From positions 2,542,001 to 2,606,000 of the forward strand of contig NC_015730.1 of NCBI RefSeq assembly GCF_000154785.2: DNA of 64,000 bases, read 5' to 3'. Under the pieces are notes generated by a model. It saw only the letters and a program-made list of their open reading frames with translations, was not told the origin of the DNA and did no database searches. Shown here one piece after another: positions 48,130-58,118 of this stretch. This DNA comes from Roseobacter litoralis Och 149. GTDB lineage: Bacteria > Pseudomonadota > Alphaproteobacteria > Rhodobacterales > Rhodobacteraceae. The translations under genes and the position numbers were made by a program. Position 1 is the stretch's first letter; every line of letters begins with the position of its first letter.

Positions 48130-48839
48130 AGTCGGTATCCTCCAGACACCACAAGCACGCTACCTGTGATAAAAGCGGCCTCATCGCTTGCCAAAAACCG
48201 GACCGCCGCTGCGATGTCCTGCGGTGTGCCGAGCCGTCCCAACGCAGTCAGATCGATAAAGGCCTGTCTCAGCGTCTCTTCGCGCGGTGTCTCATCCGTG
48301 TCAATCGCCCCCGGCGCAACGGCATTCACGCGGATGCCGCGCGGCCCAAGTTCCTTTGCAACGCCCCGCGTCCAAAGTTCAAGTGCTGCTTTGCTGGCAC
48401 CATACAGACTGGCCCCGAGCGGTGGGTGTTCCGCGTTGACGGATGAGATGTTAATGACCGACGCACCCGGCTGAAGATGCGGCAATGCCGCTGACAAAAG
48501 CGCATGCGGCGCCAGCGTGTTGACATCAAAAATGGCGCGGTACGCTTTCGGATCGAACGTCTCAACAGGGGATGAAACGATCGCCCCTGCATTGTTCACG
48601 ATCACATCTATTCGGCCAAATCGCGCCAGAACCGCGTCAACCGCAACCTGCGCAAAGGCCGGATCCGTCAGATCTCCTTGCACGGCCAGCACAGTGTCCG
48701 GGATCCAGTCCGGCACCGTTGTGTTGTGCAGGATGGCGACGTGGTGATCGCGCATCAAATTCTCAGAAATGCCGCGCCCGATACCACGCGCGCCACCCGT
48801 GACCAGAGCCACCTTTTGTTTAACCGGGGCTGATGTCAT
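48126..48839 (-). CDS. Short-chain dehydrogenase/reductase
   Basis: A 237-residue classical SDR. The cofactor loop is VTGGARGIGRGI (14-25), NNAG appears mid-protein, and the catalytic Tyr-Lys pair is in SLYGASKAALELW with the Ser in INISSVN. The ending AAFITGSVLVVSGGYRL is typical. Substrate unknown; often annotated as 3-ketoacyl reductase, but placement between a peptide ABC ATPase and an N-acyl deacetylase points to amino-acid or hydroxy-acid catabolism. It follows the ATPase gene by ten bases and overlaps argE. Confidence 0.9.
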   Translation of the reverse strand: MTSAPVKQKVALVTGGARGIGRGISENLMRDHHVAILHNTTVPDWIPDTVLAVQGDLTDPAFAQVAVDAVLARFGRIDVIVNNAGAIVSSPVETFDPKAYRAIFDVNTLAPHALLSAALPHLQPGASVINISSVNAEHPPLGASLYGASKAALELWTRGVAKELGPRGIRVNAVAPGAIDTDETPREETLRQAFIDLTALGRLGTPQDIAAAVRFLASDEAAFITGSVLVVSGGYRL

Positions 48840-48849
48840 CGACGCAGGC

Positions 48850-50694
48850 CTAATAGCCGCTATCGGTTTCGAGGATCATGTGACCCGGTGCCACCTCGCG
48901 GTAAACCGAGGGCTGCGCCTCATAACTGACAGGATGGATCGGCGACGGTATCGGTTTGAAATTCAAATCTTTCTCGTCTTTTCGCTGACGTGGATCCGCA
49001 ATCGGGACCGCTTTCATCAGCGCCTGCGTATAGGCATGTTGCGGGTTTTCAAAGACACTGGCACGCGGCCCAAGTTCCACAATGCGGCCCAGATACATGA
49101 CACCGACATGATGGCTGACACGCTCAACCACGGCCATGTCGTGACTGATGAACAGGAACGAAATCCCCATCTCGGATTGCAGTTCCATCATCAGGTTCAG
49201 CACCTGCGCCTGCACCGACACATCCAGCGCGGAAACCGCTTCGTCCGCGATGATCAGCTTGGGGTTCAGGGCCAGCGCGCGCGCAATCGCCACCCGTTGC
49301 CGTTGCCCGCCTGACAGCTCATGTGGAAAGCGGCGCATGAAACTGCGTGGCAATTCCACCCGGTCAAACAGCATCGCGACCCGGTCCGCGACGGCCTGCC
49401 CTTTGAGCGTGGCGTAGTTATGGATCGGCTCAGCCACCTGATCGGCAAGCTGCATCTGCGGGTTGAGCGAGGCAAACGGGTCCTGAAAGATCATCTGCAT
49501 GTCAAGACGCGCCTCGCGCAGACCTTTTGGGTCCAATGCCATGATGTCCTTGTCACCCAGCATGATTTCACCCGCCATCGGATCGACAAGCCGCAGGATC
49601 GACCGCCCTGCGGTTGATTTGCCACAGCCGGATTCGCCCACAAGGCTCAGCGTCTGACCCTTGTTTATGCTGAACGATAAGTCTTCAACCGCATGGACAT
49701 TTGCCACCGTGCGGCGGAAAAACCCGCCCTTGACCGGAAAGCGCGTCGTCAGGTTTTTGACGCTCAGCAAGACCTCATTGGTGCCGGGGATCGGCGCGAT
49801 CTGCGCGCCCTCGCGGCCCAGAAGCTTCATCGGTTCGGGGAATTCCTTACCCGTCATTTCACCCAATTTGGGCACGGCCGCCAGCAAAGCCTTGGTGTAG
49901 GGGTGTTGCGGGTTTTCGAAGATGGTTTCGACCGGGCCTTCCTCGACCTTGTTGCCGCGAAACATCACAACCACGCGGTCCGCCATCTGCGCCACCACCG
50001 CCATATCATGGGTGATGAACATCACCGCCGTGCCTGTTTCACGCTTGAGCCGATCGATGAGCGCCAGAATTTCCGCCTGAATGGTGACGTCCAGCGCTGT
50101 TGTCGGTTCATCCGCGATCAAAAGCCGGGGCTTGCAGGCCAGCGCCATGGCGATCACCACCCGCTGCCGCATGCCCCCCGACAACTCGTGCGGATATTGT
50201 GTCAGGCGCCGCTCGGGTTCGGGTATCCGAACTTCGCGCAGCAATTCCAGCGCGCGGGCCTCCGCCTCAGACTTGCTGAGCTTTTTGTGCAGCCGCAGTC
50301 CTTCGGTCAATTGCCGCCCGATAGTAAAGACCGGATTAAGTGCCGTCATCGGCTCCTGAAAAATCATCCCGATTTCGTTGCCGCGAATGCTGCGCATTAA
50401 CTCCGCTTCTGTGTCTGCAAGATCCACATCCGCCGCTTCCGCCCGGTCAAAAAGAAGCTGACCCCCGGTGATTTTACCGCCACCGAATTCTACCAGTCGC
50501 ATCAGCGACAGCGAGGACACGGATTTGCCCGACCCGCTTTCCCCCACCACGCAGACGGTCTCACCCGGATTGATGTCAAATGACACATCTTCGACCCCGA
50601 GGACCGGGCCGTCTTTGGTCTGAAATTCGACCCTGAGACTTTTGATCTGCGCGATCGGATGAATGTCCTGGCCTTGCGGTTCGTGATCTAGCAT
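48850..50694 (-). CDS. Oligopeptide-type ABC transporter, fused double ATPase (DppD-DppF-like)
   Basis: A 614-residue protein with two complete ABC cassettes. The first (about 10-265) has Walker A GESGSGKS, signature LSGGMRQR and LLIADEPTTALD. The second (about 315-570) has GESGCGKS, LSGGQRQR and LIIADEAVSALD. Each cassette is followed by the oligopeptide-family C-terminal segment (ENPQHPYTKALL; ENPQHAYTQALM). It energises the two permeases encoded divergently at 52813-54790. Fused ATPases of this GsiA/YejF kind are common. It heads an operon with the SDR, argE-like and FAD oxidoreductase genes. Confidence 0.95.
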   Translation of the reverse strand: MLDHEPQGQDIHPIAQIKSLRVEFQTKDGPVLGVEDVSFDINPGETVCVVGESGSGKSVSSLSLMRLVEFGGGKITGGQLLFDRAEAADVDLADTEAELMRSIRGNEIGMIFQEPMTALNPVFTIGRQLTEGLRLHKKLSKSEAEARALELLREVRIPEPERRLTQYPHELSGGMRQRVVIAMALACKPRLLIADEPTTALDVTIQAEILALIDRLKRETGTAVMFITHDMAVVAQMADRVVVMFRGNKVEEGPVETIFENPQHPYTKALLAAVPKLGEMTGKEFPEPMKLLGREGAQIAPIPGTNEVLLSVKNLTTRFPVKGGFFRRTVANVHAVEDLSFSINKGQTLSLVGESGCGKSTAGRSILRLVDPMAGEIMLGDKDIMALDPKGLREARLDMQMIFQDPFASLNPQMQLADQVAEPIHNYATLKGQAVADRVAMLFDRVELPRSFMRRFPHELSGGQRQRVAIARALALNPKLIIADEAVSALDVSVQAQVLNLMMELQSEMGISFLFISHDMAVVERVSHHVGVMYLGRIVELGPRASVFENPQHAYTQALMKAVPIADPRQRKDEKDLNFKPIPSPIHPVSYEAQPSVYREVAPGHMILETDSGY

Positions 50695-50961
50695 ATGCGC
50701 CTCTGGTGAGTGTCACACGACGCTACGACCAAGAATGGACAACTGTCAAACCCAACACGGTCGTTTGGACTGTTTGCGGTATCAGAACCCTTGCATTTTC
50801 TCAAAAACATGCTGTGATGCTCGTAAGCGCTCAGTGGAGCCTGTTTAAAATGGCCGGCGGTTGCGCGCCGTGCCGAACCGGTTCCACCCTGCCGCTCAAC
50901 AAAAAGGCGTTTAGAACGCATGGGAAGAACCGGCATTTCGGTGTCCAATTTGGAGATTATT

Positions 50962-52692
50962 ATGAAACTGAGAACATTACTGATGGGCGCAATAGCGACC
51001 GCCAGCTTTGCTCCTGCCGTCCTTGCGGTTGGACATGAGGGCGAGCGGGGACGCGATGGCCAACTGAACATTATTTATTGGCAGGCCCCCTCAACGCTCA
51101 ACCCTTTCCTGTCCGGTGGTACAAAGGAAAACGAAGCGGCAAGCCTTGTTCTGGAATCCCTGGCGCGGTTCAACGAAGCGGGCGAGATGGTCCCCTGGCT
51201 TGCCGAAGAAATCCCGACGGTTGAAAATGGTGGCGTGGCGGCTGATCAGACCTCAATAACTTGGACGCTGCGCGAGGGTCTTGTTTGGTCTGATGGCACC
51301 GCAGTTACGGCCGATGACATTCTGTTCACACATGAGTACTGCACCCATCCTGAAAGTGGCTGCGCATCGCTGAGCTATTTCGACGGCATCAGTTCAGTGG
51401 AAGCCGTGGGCGAGCGCGGCGTGAAAATCAGCTTCGACAGCCCCAAACCTTTTCCATACACAGCCTTTGTCGGTGCTGAGGCCCCAATCCTGCAAAAAGC
51501 GCAGTTTCAGGACTGTCTTGGCGCGCGTGCACCGGAGTGTACCGAAGCCAATTTCGGCCCGATCGGCACAGGCCCCTTCGTGGTGGAGGAATTCCGCCCG
51601 AACGACGTAATCATCTATGTTGCGAATGAAAACTATCGCGACGCGAACAAACCCGCTTTTGCGCGGGTCACATTGAAGGGTGGCGGCGATGCCGCAGCCG
51701 CCGCGCGCTCGGTTCTGGAAACAGGCGAATTTGACTATGCCTGGAACCTGCAGCTTGCACCCGATGTCTTGTCACGCATGGAAGAGGCTGGCAAAGGCAC
51801 AGTGATCACAGCCTATGGCACGTCAGTCGAGCGGTTGATGATCAACCAAACGAATGCCGACCCATCGCTTGGCCCGGACAAACGTTCGGTCTTTTTGAAC
51901 GGCGAAAACCCGCACCCCTTCCTGACTGACCCTGCCGTGGGACAAGCGCTTTCGATGGCGATCGACCGCGATCTGATCGATGAGATCGGCTATGGTGCGG
52001 GCGGCCAGCCGACCTGCAACGTTCTGCCCGCCCCCGAACTTTATGCGTCAACCGCGAATGATGCCTGCCTCGTACAGGACATTGACGGCGCGAACGCAAT
52101 TCTGGATGCGGCCGGCTGGGTTGATACAAACGGCAACGGTGCGCGCGACAAGGATGGGGTCGAACTGTCCATTCTATTCCAGACATCGACCAATGCCGTG
52201 CGCCAGGACACGCAGGCCCTGATCAAGGATTGGTGGCGCCAGATCGGTGTTGAAACCGAGTTGCGCAATATCGACGGGTCAGTCTTCTTTGGCGGCGATC
52301 CGGGCTCACCGGATACGTTCCAGAAGTTCTATGCAGATGTAGAGATGTACACCAATAACTTCGCCGGGGTCGATCCCGAAGCCTATATGGGCAATTGGGT
52401 CTGCGCCGACATCCCGCGCCCGCAGACACAGTGGCAGGGCAACAACATGCAACGCTTCTGCGATCCGGAATACGACGCATTGGTGCAACAGATGTCCACA
52501 ACCACCGATCTCGCCGAACGCGGTGAACTGGCCAAGAAAATGAACGACATGCTTGTCCAAAGCTGGTCGATCATCCCGCTCATCCACCGCGGCAGCCCAT
52601 CAGCGCATGCCAATACACTCGGCGGGGTCAAGATGTCGGATTGGGACAGCGAGCTATGGAATATCGCCGACTGGTACCGCAACGACGGGTGA
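50962..52692 (+). CDS. ABC transporter substrate-binding protein, family 5
   Basis: A 576-residue periplasmic binding protein of the peptide/opine/nickel (SBP_bac_5) family. The signal peptide is MKLRTLLMGAIATASFAPAVLA, cut near residue 22. Family parts: IIYWQAPSTLNPFLSGGTKE, TWTLREGLVWSDGTAVTADDI and the C-terminal SWSIIPLIHRGSPSAHA. The start at 50962 has TTGGAG ten bases upstream; the longer frame to 50920 does not begin with a signal sequence. The ligand cannot be read from sequence; the linked deacylases suggest modified amino acids or short peptides. Confidence 0.94.
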   Translation: MKLRTLLMGAIATASFAPAVLAVGHEGERGRDGQLNIIYWQAPSTLNPFLSGGTKENEAASLVLESLARFNEAGEMVPWLAEEIPTVENGGVAADQTSITWTLREGLVWSDGTAVTADDILFTHEYCTHPESGCASLSYFDGISSVEAVGERGVKISFDSPKPFPYTAFVGAEAPILQKAQFQDCLGARAPECTEANFGPIGTGPFVVEEFRPNDVIIYVANENYRDANKPAFARVTLKGGGDAAAAARSVLETGEFDYAWNLQLAPDVLSRMEEAGKGTVITAYGTSVERLMINQTNADPSLGPDKRSVFLNGENPHPFLTDPAVGQALSMAIDRDLIDEIGYGAGGQPTCNVLPAPELYASTANDACLVQDIDGANAILDAAGWVDTNGNGARDKDGVELSILFQTSTNAVRQDTQALIKDWWRQIGVETELRNIDGSVFFGGDPGSPDTFQKFYADVEMYTNNFAGVDPEAYMGNWVCADIPRPQTQWQGNNMQRFCDPEYDALVQQMSTTTDLAERGELAKKMNDMLVQSWSIIPLIHRGSPSAHANTLGGVKMSDWDSELWNIADWYRNDG

Positions 52693-52703
52693 CTGGAAAT
52701 TGA

Positions 52704-52732
52704 GCAGGGCAGCGCCATCCGGCCTGCCCTGC
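52704..52732 (+). other. Stem-loop between binding protein and permease genes
   Basis: A 9-bp stem, GCAGGGCAG (52704-52712) with CTGCCCTGC (52724-52732), and an 11-base loop, twelve bases after the binding-protein stop. No T-run follows. Hairpins at this place in ABC operons commonly stabilise the upstream message so that binding protein exceeds permease. Confidence 0.6.
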
Positions 52733-52812
52733 TGATCAATCGCGACAGGGCAATTGCCAGACGGCAAGACGGCCCTCAAAGATAACAAGAACGACGCAAT
52801 GAAAGCGCAGGC

Positions 52813-53820
52813 ATGCTGACTTACACCATCAGGCGACTGGTTCTTGCAATTCCAACGCTGCTTTTCATCAGCATCGTTATTTTCCTTCTGTTGCAACTGG
52901 CGCCAGGCGATCCGATGTCGCAAGTGCCCCTGACGGTGCCTCCGGAAGTCAAACAGCTGATGCGTGAGGCGCTTGGTCTTGGTGAGCCGATCCATGTGCA
53001 ATATTGGAAATGGCTGGTGCAGTTCTTCTGGGTCGAGCCGCAGGTTTTGATTGACCACTGGTTTGGCACGTCGTTTTCCGAAGGCAAATTGCGCGTCATC
53101 TCCTGGCAGACCCGCTCACCGGTGATGGATATCGTCATCCAGCGACTGCCACAGACCCTCTGGGTGGTTGGCATGTCTTATATCGTGGGTATCCTGATTG
53201 CCCTGCCAATCGGTATTTACTCTGCCTACAAACAGTATTCGCTCTTCGATCAGGCCGGCACATTCGTATCGATGATCGGTTTTTCAATCCCGCCGTTCTT
53301 TTCCGGCGTTCTGGTCATCGTGATCTTTTCGGTCAATCTCGGCTGGTTCCCGTCGATCTATGACACCACCCATCAGGTCACGGACTGGGCCAGCTTCAAG
53401 GTGCAACTCCAACAGATGATCATGCCTGTCATGGTTCTGGCCCTGCAAACCACCGCGCAGATCAGCCGCTTCATGCGGGCCTCGATGCTCGACAACCTCA
53501 ATCAGGACTACGTGCGCACCGCCCGCGCCAAGGGCCTCAAGGAAAGCACCGTGGTCATGGTGCATGTCCTGCGCAATTCGATGATCCCAATCATTACCGT
53601 GATTGCTTTGGGCGTACCGTCCATCTTTGGCGGTGCCATCATCACCGAAACCCTGTTCAAGGTGAACGGGATTGGTCAGTTGCTGCTGACGGCCCTCTTT
53701 GCAAACGATTTGCCGATGGTCATGACGCTAACGTTCATTTTCGCGATCCTGATCGTTTTCTTCAACCTGATCGCAGACGTGCTCTACGGCGTGCTTGACC
53801 CGAGGATCCGCTATGACTGA
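52813..53820 (+). CDS. Oligopeptide-type ABC permease (DppB-like)
   Basis: A 335-residue inner-membrane permease. The N-terminus MLTYTIRRLVLAIPTLLFIS is typical of the DppB/OppB group, with about six transmembrane helices in all. The coupling loop to the ATPase is in YVRTARAKGLKESTVVMVHVLRN (the E-A-A-type motif), and the end VLYGVLDPRIRYD is family-standard. It is separated from the binding-protein gene by 120 bases with a stem-loop, and its end overlaps the next permease gene by eight bases. Confidence 0.95.
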   Translation: MLTYTIRRLVLAIPTLLFISIVIFLLLQLAPGDPMSQVPLTVPPEVKQLMREALGLGEPIHVQYWKWLVQFFWVEPQVLIDHWFGTSFSEGKLRVISWQTRSPVMDIVIQRLPQTLWVVGMSYIVGILIALPIGIYSAYKQYSLFDQAGTFVSMIGFSIPPFFSGVLVIVIFSVNLGWFPSIYDTTHQVTDWASFKVQLQQMIMPVMVLALQTTAQISRFMRASMLDNLNQDYVRTARAKGLKESTVVMVHVLRNSMIPIITVIALGVPSIFGGAIITETLFKVNGIGQLLLTALFANDLPMVMTLTFIFAILIVFFNLIADVLYGVLDPRIRYD

Positions 53821-54790
53821 TCAGAATGCAGAAATAGAAGACTTCGGCGCGCTCAAGGATAAAGAACCGCAAAAAGAGCCGCGCTCGCAATGGAAAGATG
53901 TCTGGGATCAGTTTCGCAAGCATAAGGGCGCGTTGATCGGGGGCGGCTTTCTGGCCTTCATCACGCTTTTTGTGCTCTTGGGTCCGCTGATCTGGCAGGT
54001 CGACGCAAAAGCGCTCGACATCCGTAACAAGGATCTGCGCCCCATTTACACCGCGTTGTGGGACGGCGATGCCAAAGTGCTATGGTCGCGCCCGCTGGGC
54101 ACGGACAATCTGGGCCGGGATATCATGGCCACGCTGATTGCCGGTGGACAGGCCTCTCTCGCGGTCGGCTGGGCTGCGATGGTGCTGTCTTTGGTGATTG
54201 GCACGGCGGTCGGGGTGACTTCGGGATACTTTAAGCGCCTCGATGGTATCCTGATGCGCATCACAGACCTTTTCCTGTCGCTTCCGATCCTGCCCTTGCT
54301 GCTGGTGGCCGTCACCCTTTTTCGTCAACCGCTGCGTGCCGCTTTCGGTCCCGAAGGAGGCATGTTCATCCTGATCGTCGGCGTCATCGGGATCACGTCG
54401 TGGATGCCCACAGCCCGGATTGTGCGGGGCGAAATCCTCGCACTGAAAGAACGGGAATTTGTGCTCGCCGCCCGCTCCATTGGCACCACACCATTCCTGA
54501 TCATACGCCGCCACCTGCTGCCAAATGTGATCTCACCGATCATGGTCTCGGCAACCCTCGGGCTTGCCACGGCAATCATAACCGAAAGCGCGCTGTCTTT
54601 TCTCGGCGTGGGCTTTCCGTCAGACTTCCCGACCTGGGGCAAGCTCTTGTCAGATGCCGTCCCACGGATGGAAGAATTCCCGGAGCGCGTGATGCTGCCC
54701 GGTATACTGATCTCGCTGACGGTCTTATCCGTCAATTATCTGGGCGATGGGCTGCGCGACGCACTCGACCCGCGCATACGCGGACGCTGA
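53813..54790 (+). CDS. Oligopeptide-type ABC permease (DppC-like)
   Basis: A 325-residue permease of the DppC/OppC group, with a charged N-terminal cytoplasmic part of about 45 residues, then HKGALIGGGFLAFITLFVLL and five further helices. Family marks: RPLGTDNLGRDIMATLIAGGQASL, the EAA loop REFVLAARSIGTTPFLIIRRHLLPN (in part) and the end GLRDALDPRIRGR. The ATG at 53813 overlaps the previous gene, a usual coupling. It pairs with the DppB-like protein to form the pore. Confidence 0.95.
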   Translation: MTDQNAEIEDFGALKDKEPQKEPRSQWKDVWDQFRKHKGALIGGGFLAFITLFVLLGPLIWQVDAKALDIRNKDLRPIYTALWDGDAKVLWSRPLGTDNLGRDIMATLIAGGQASLAVGWAAMVLSLVIGTAVGVTSGYFKRLDGILMRITDLFLSLPILPLLLVAVTLFRQPLRAAFGPEGGMFILIVGVIGITSWMPTARIVRGEILALKEREFVLAARSIGTTPFLIIRRHLLPNVISPIMVSATLGLATAIITESALSFLGVGFPSDFPTWGKLLSDAVPRMEEFPERVMLPGILISLTVLSVNYLGDGLRDALDPRIRGR

Positions 54791-54871
54791 GAATGCTGTG
54801 GGACGGCGGGCGGGGCGTCTTTCGCGTAGCCGAAAGAGCGCCGCTGCGCCGCACCCGAAAATACACCTGAT

Positions 54872-56155
54872 CTACTCGACCTTGGCCCGTAAACGGCGGA
54901 TGGCCCACCAGACAAACGCCACAACCGGCAACGTGACCAATGCGGTCAGCGTGCCCTTGGTGATACCCGTGGCCTGCGCCATCGGGTACAGAGTGTAACC
55001 AACCAGAGACACCGCATAATAACTGATGGCAACCACCGACAGCCCCTCAACGGTGCGTTGCAGCCGCAATTGCAGATCCGATCGTTGATCCATGCTTTCC
55101 AACAAGGCTTGGTTCTGCGCCGACCGCTCCACATCCACCCGCGTGCGCAACAGGTTCGAAGCCCGGATAGACCGGCTCGACATGGCATCGAGCCGACCCT
55201 GTGCTGACGTAACGGTGCGCATGGCCGGCGCATAGCGACGCATCATGAACTCGGCGAAATGCTGGCGCCCCTGAAACCGTTCCTCGCGCAGCGCTTCGAT
55301 ACGCTGATTGACAAGTGCCTCATAGGCCCCGGTCGCCCCAAAGCGAAAGGAGGATTGCGCCGACAATGTTTCAAGCTCAGCCGAAATAGACAGAAGGTCG
55401 TTCAATGTGTCTTCGGCGCTGGCTTTATCGTCCGACATAGCGCTCATCAGGCTGGTGAGTTGAGTATCGAGCGTGTTCAGCTTTGGTTGCAACACCCGCA
55501 CCCGCGCGAACCCCAGCATCGACATGGATTTGTAGGTCTCAATCTCACACAACCGCTGGACGATCCGCCCGACACGCCGATCCGTGGTCCCCGTGTTGGC
55601 AAAGACTGCGAACCGCAAATGCCCATTTTGATCTATGCGAAAATCGCCTGCAACCACGCCTGAATTATCCAGAACACAGGCAGCGGCCAGACTCTCTGTC
55701 ACAAACCATTCATCCAGATTTTCAGTGATTTCAGCATCCGTTTCCGGGCGCTCCCGAATGTCGATCAGCACAGATGTCACCCGTTGCCCGGGCGCTTGTT
55801 CAAGCCAATCTGCCGGAAAGACCTCAAATTCTGCCGGGTCAAACGCACGCTTGGGCGCGCTTTCGCGAAACACCGTGTACGTAACAAACTCCGTGTGCTG
55901 CTCCCACTTGAGCCAGTGTTTGCCGATCTGACCGTAGTAATGCGTTGCACCGGGTTGCGGATGAGGCGCACCATAACGATCCAGCAGCATGATCAGGTGA
56001 TCAAGGTCTTTCTGGCGATCGCGGCTGACCGCGTCGTTAGGCTGCTTGATCGCAATATATGCCGCAGAACAAGGCGCTTCCATCGACGGAAACGGCCGCG
56101 CATGCAGTTCATTCGCCATTTTATAGCGTAACGGGTGATCGTCGATTGGCGGCAT
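54872..56155 (-). CDS. DUF3422 family membrane protein
   Basis: A 427-residue protein matching DUF3422. It has the conserved N-terminal block HPLRYKMANELHARPFPSM (about 7-25) and HYYGQIGKHWLKWEQHTEFVTYTVF (in part), a long helical middle (RVLQPKLNTLDTQLTSLM), and two transmembrane helices at the C-terminus (VEGLSVVAISYYAVSLVGYTL, LTALVTLPVVAFVWWAI). The topology resembles a large soluble domain on a membrane hairpin, somewhat like CorA-type or DUF155-type proteins. Function is unknown. The start at 56155 has GGAGAT upstream; a strong promoter-like sequence lies just before it. Confidence 0.88.
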   Translation of the reverse strand: MPPIDDHPLRYKMANELHARPFPSMEAPCSAAYIAIKQPNDAVSRDRQKDLDHLIMLLDRYGAPHPQPGATHYYGQIGKHWLKWEQHTEFVTYTVFRESAPKRAFDPAEFEVFPADWLEQAPGQRVTSVLIDIRERPETDAEITENLDEWFVTESLAAACVLDNSGVVAGDFRIDQNGHLRFAVFANTGTTDRRVGRIVQRLCEIETYKSMSMLGFARVRVLQPKLNTLDTQLTSLMSAMSDDKASAEDTLNDLLSISAELETLSAQSSFRFGATGAYEALVNQRIEALREERFQGRQHFAEFMMRRYAPAMRTVTSAQGRLDAMSSRSIRASNLLRTRVDVERSAQNQALLESMDQRSDLQLRLQRTVEGLSVVAISYYAVSLVGYTLYPMAQATGITKGTLTALVTLPVVAFVWWAIRRLRAKVE

Positions 56156-56180
56156 CAAATATATCTCCGGTATAGGTTGA

Positions 56181-56208
56181 GGGATAGCGTAGAACCAACC
56201 GATGTCAA
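56181..56208 (-). promoter_or_regulatory. Candidate sigma-70 promoter of the DUF3422 gene
   Basis: On the minus strand a perfect TTGACA (complement of 56203-56208) is followed after 16 bases by TATCCC (complement of 56181-56186). Transcription would begin near 56174, about 20 bases before the ATG at 56155. The longer open frame of this gene would run through the promoter, which supports the shorter start. Confidence 0.5.
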
Positions 56209-56526
56209 TTATTTTCTGAATAGTTTTCAATGCGTTAATAGAGTGCAATCGTATACAGACGACACAACCTCACCCGCAGGCCACTCCCGCGCAGCCTGAA
56301 AAGCACCGTATTAGCACCACTTAGCCACAACACGCCAAAGGACGCGCTTTTCGGCCAGTGCTTCTGGCAAACAAGGATTTTCCCCGGCTCTGCGACAGCT
56401 TGCACGTTTGCGCTATGTCGAACTACGTGCCTGCGATACGACGTACATCAAGGGCGCAGGAACCAAAACCGCGCATTGGAACGGTCAAGTGCGAACAGTG
56501 ACCAACAGTTTCCAAATCCCACTAAA
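56209..56526. other. Non-coding interval between DUF3422 and pnt genes
   Basis: About 320 bases without a supported gene. It is slightly richer in A/T near the DUF3422 promoter and otherwise unremarkable. No tRNA, repeat or convincing small ORF was seen. Confidence 0.5.
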
Positions 56527-56554
56527 AAAGCCCGATACGCGCGTATCGGGCTTT
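56527..56554 (-). terminator. Intrinsic terminator of the pntAB operon
   Basis: A 14-bp perfect palindromic stem, AAAGCCCGATACGC at 56527-56540 paired with 56541-56554. On the minus strand, which is the direction of pntB, it runs into a six-base T-run. It lies 54 bases beyond the pntB stop. Confidence 0.85.
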
Positions 56555-56608
56555 CTTTCTATTTCGCTTCCACGCCTCACTCGCAAGAGTTCCTGACGGG
56601 TGACGGCT

Positions 56609-58105
56609 TTAGTCGATCATCGGCAGGAGTTTATCAAGGCTGGCCTTGGCATCGCCATAGAACATCCGCGTGTTGTCTTTGAAGAACAACGGATTTTCAA
56701 TGCCCGAATAGCCTGTCCCCTGTCCACGCTTGGACACGAAAACCTGTTTCGCCTTCCAGCATTCCAGAACCGGCATCCCCGCGATGGGAGAGTTCGGATC
56801 ATCCTGTGCCGCAGGGTTCACGATGTCATTGGACCCGATTACAATCGCCACGTCCGTGGACGGGAAATCATCGTTGATTTCGTCCATTTCCATCACGATG
56901 TCATAGGGCACCTTGGCTTCGGCCAAGAGCACATTCATGTGTCCCGGCAAGCGACCCGCAACCGGGTGAATTGCAAAGCGCACAGTCTTGCCCTTGACAC
57001 GCAGTTTACGCACGAGTTCGGCGACACCCTGCTGAGCCTGCGCCACAGCCATGCCGTATCCCGGAATGATGATGACGCTGTCGGCCTCATTGAGCGCTGA
57101 TGCGACACCGTCCGCCTCGATTGCGATCTGTTCGCCCTCAACGGCCATCTGTTCGCCTGCAGGGCCACCGAAGCCGCCCAGAATGACGCTGACAAACGAC
57201 CGGTTCATTGCCTTGCACATGATGTAGGACAAGATGGCGCCGGAGGACCCCACGAGTGCACCCACCACGATCAGCAGGTCATTGCCAAGTGAGAAACCAA
57301 TCGCCGCCGCCGCCCAGCCGGAATAGCTGTTCAGCATCGAGACAACCACGGGCATGTCCGCCCCCCCGATCCCCATGATGAGGTGATAGCCGATGAACAA
57401 CGCCAGAAGCGTCAAAAGCACCAACGTCCAGCTGCCCGAGCCACCGAGATACATCACGGTAAAGAGCAATGACAAAGCCGCCGCACCCGCGTTCAGCATA
57501 TGACCGCCCGGCAACTTCTTGGCCGATGTGTCCACCTTGCCCGCCAGTTTGCCATAGGCAATCACCGAACCTGTGAAGGTGACCGCGCCGATCCAGATGC
57601 CCAGAACAAGTTCAACCTTGAGGATGTTGATCTCAACATTGGATTTCTTGGCGATCAACTGCCCGAAGGACGACAGACCGTCATAGATTTCCTTGGGCAG
57701 GCCAATGGCCGTATAGCCATCCGGGCCAACAGCCCCCAGCACGCCGCCATTTTCCACGAAAAGCGCGCTCATGTTGTTGATCATGATGTCGGCGTTAAAG
57801 CCGACAAAAACTGCCGCCAAACCCACAAGGCTGTGCATGATCGCCACAAGTTCGGGCATCTGCGTCATCTGGACCTTGGTGGCCAGCTGATACCCAACCG
57901 CCGCACCAAGCGCGATCAGCACGATTGAAACGATGCCAAGGCCCTGACCGGGGCCCATCAAGGTCGCGACAACCGCGATGGCCATACCGACAATGCCGTA
58001 CCAGACGGCGCGTTTTGCGCTTTCCTGACCGCTCAGGCCGCCAAGGCTGAGGATGAAGAGAACAGCCGCAACCGCATAGGCTGCAATAGTAAATCCGAAT
58101 TCCAT
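56609..58105 (-). CDS. pntB: NAD(P) transhydrogenase subunit beta
   Basis: A 498-residue membrane subunit with about nine helices in the first 290 residues, followed by the NADP(H)-binding domain III. Domain III shows [59 protein letters not shown] and [16 protein letters not shown]. Together with PntA it drives NADPH formation by the proton gradient. It follows pntA by 13 bases. Length normal. Confidence 0.97.
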   Translation of the reverse strand: MEFGFTIAAYAVAAVLFILSLGGLSGQESAKRAVWYGIVGMAIAVVATLMGPGQGLGIVSIVLIALGAAVGYQLATKVQMTQMPELVAIMHSLVGLAAVFVGFNADIMINNMSALFVENGGVLGAVGPDGYTAIGLPKEIYDGLSSFGQLIAKKSNVEINILKVELVLGIWIGAVTFTGSVIAYGKLAGKVDTSAKKLPGGHMLNAGAAALSLLFTVMYLGGSGSWTLVLLTLLALFIGYHLIMGIGGADMPVVVSMLNSYSGWAAAAIGFSLGNDLLIVVGALVGSSGAILSYIMCKAMNRSFVSVILGGFGGPAGEQMAVEGEQIAIEADGVASALNEADSVIIIPGYGMAVAQAQQGVAELVRKLRVKGKTVRFAIHPVAGRLPGHMNVLLAEAKVPYDIVMEMDEINDDFPSTDVAIVIGSNDIVNPAAQDDPNSPIAGMPVLECWKAKQVFVSKRGQGTGYSGIENPLFFKDNTRMFYGDAKASLDKLLPMID

Positions 58106-58118
58106 TGTTCCCTACCCC

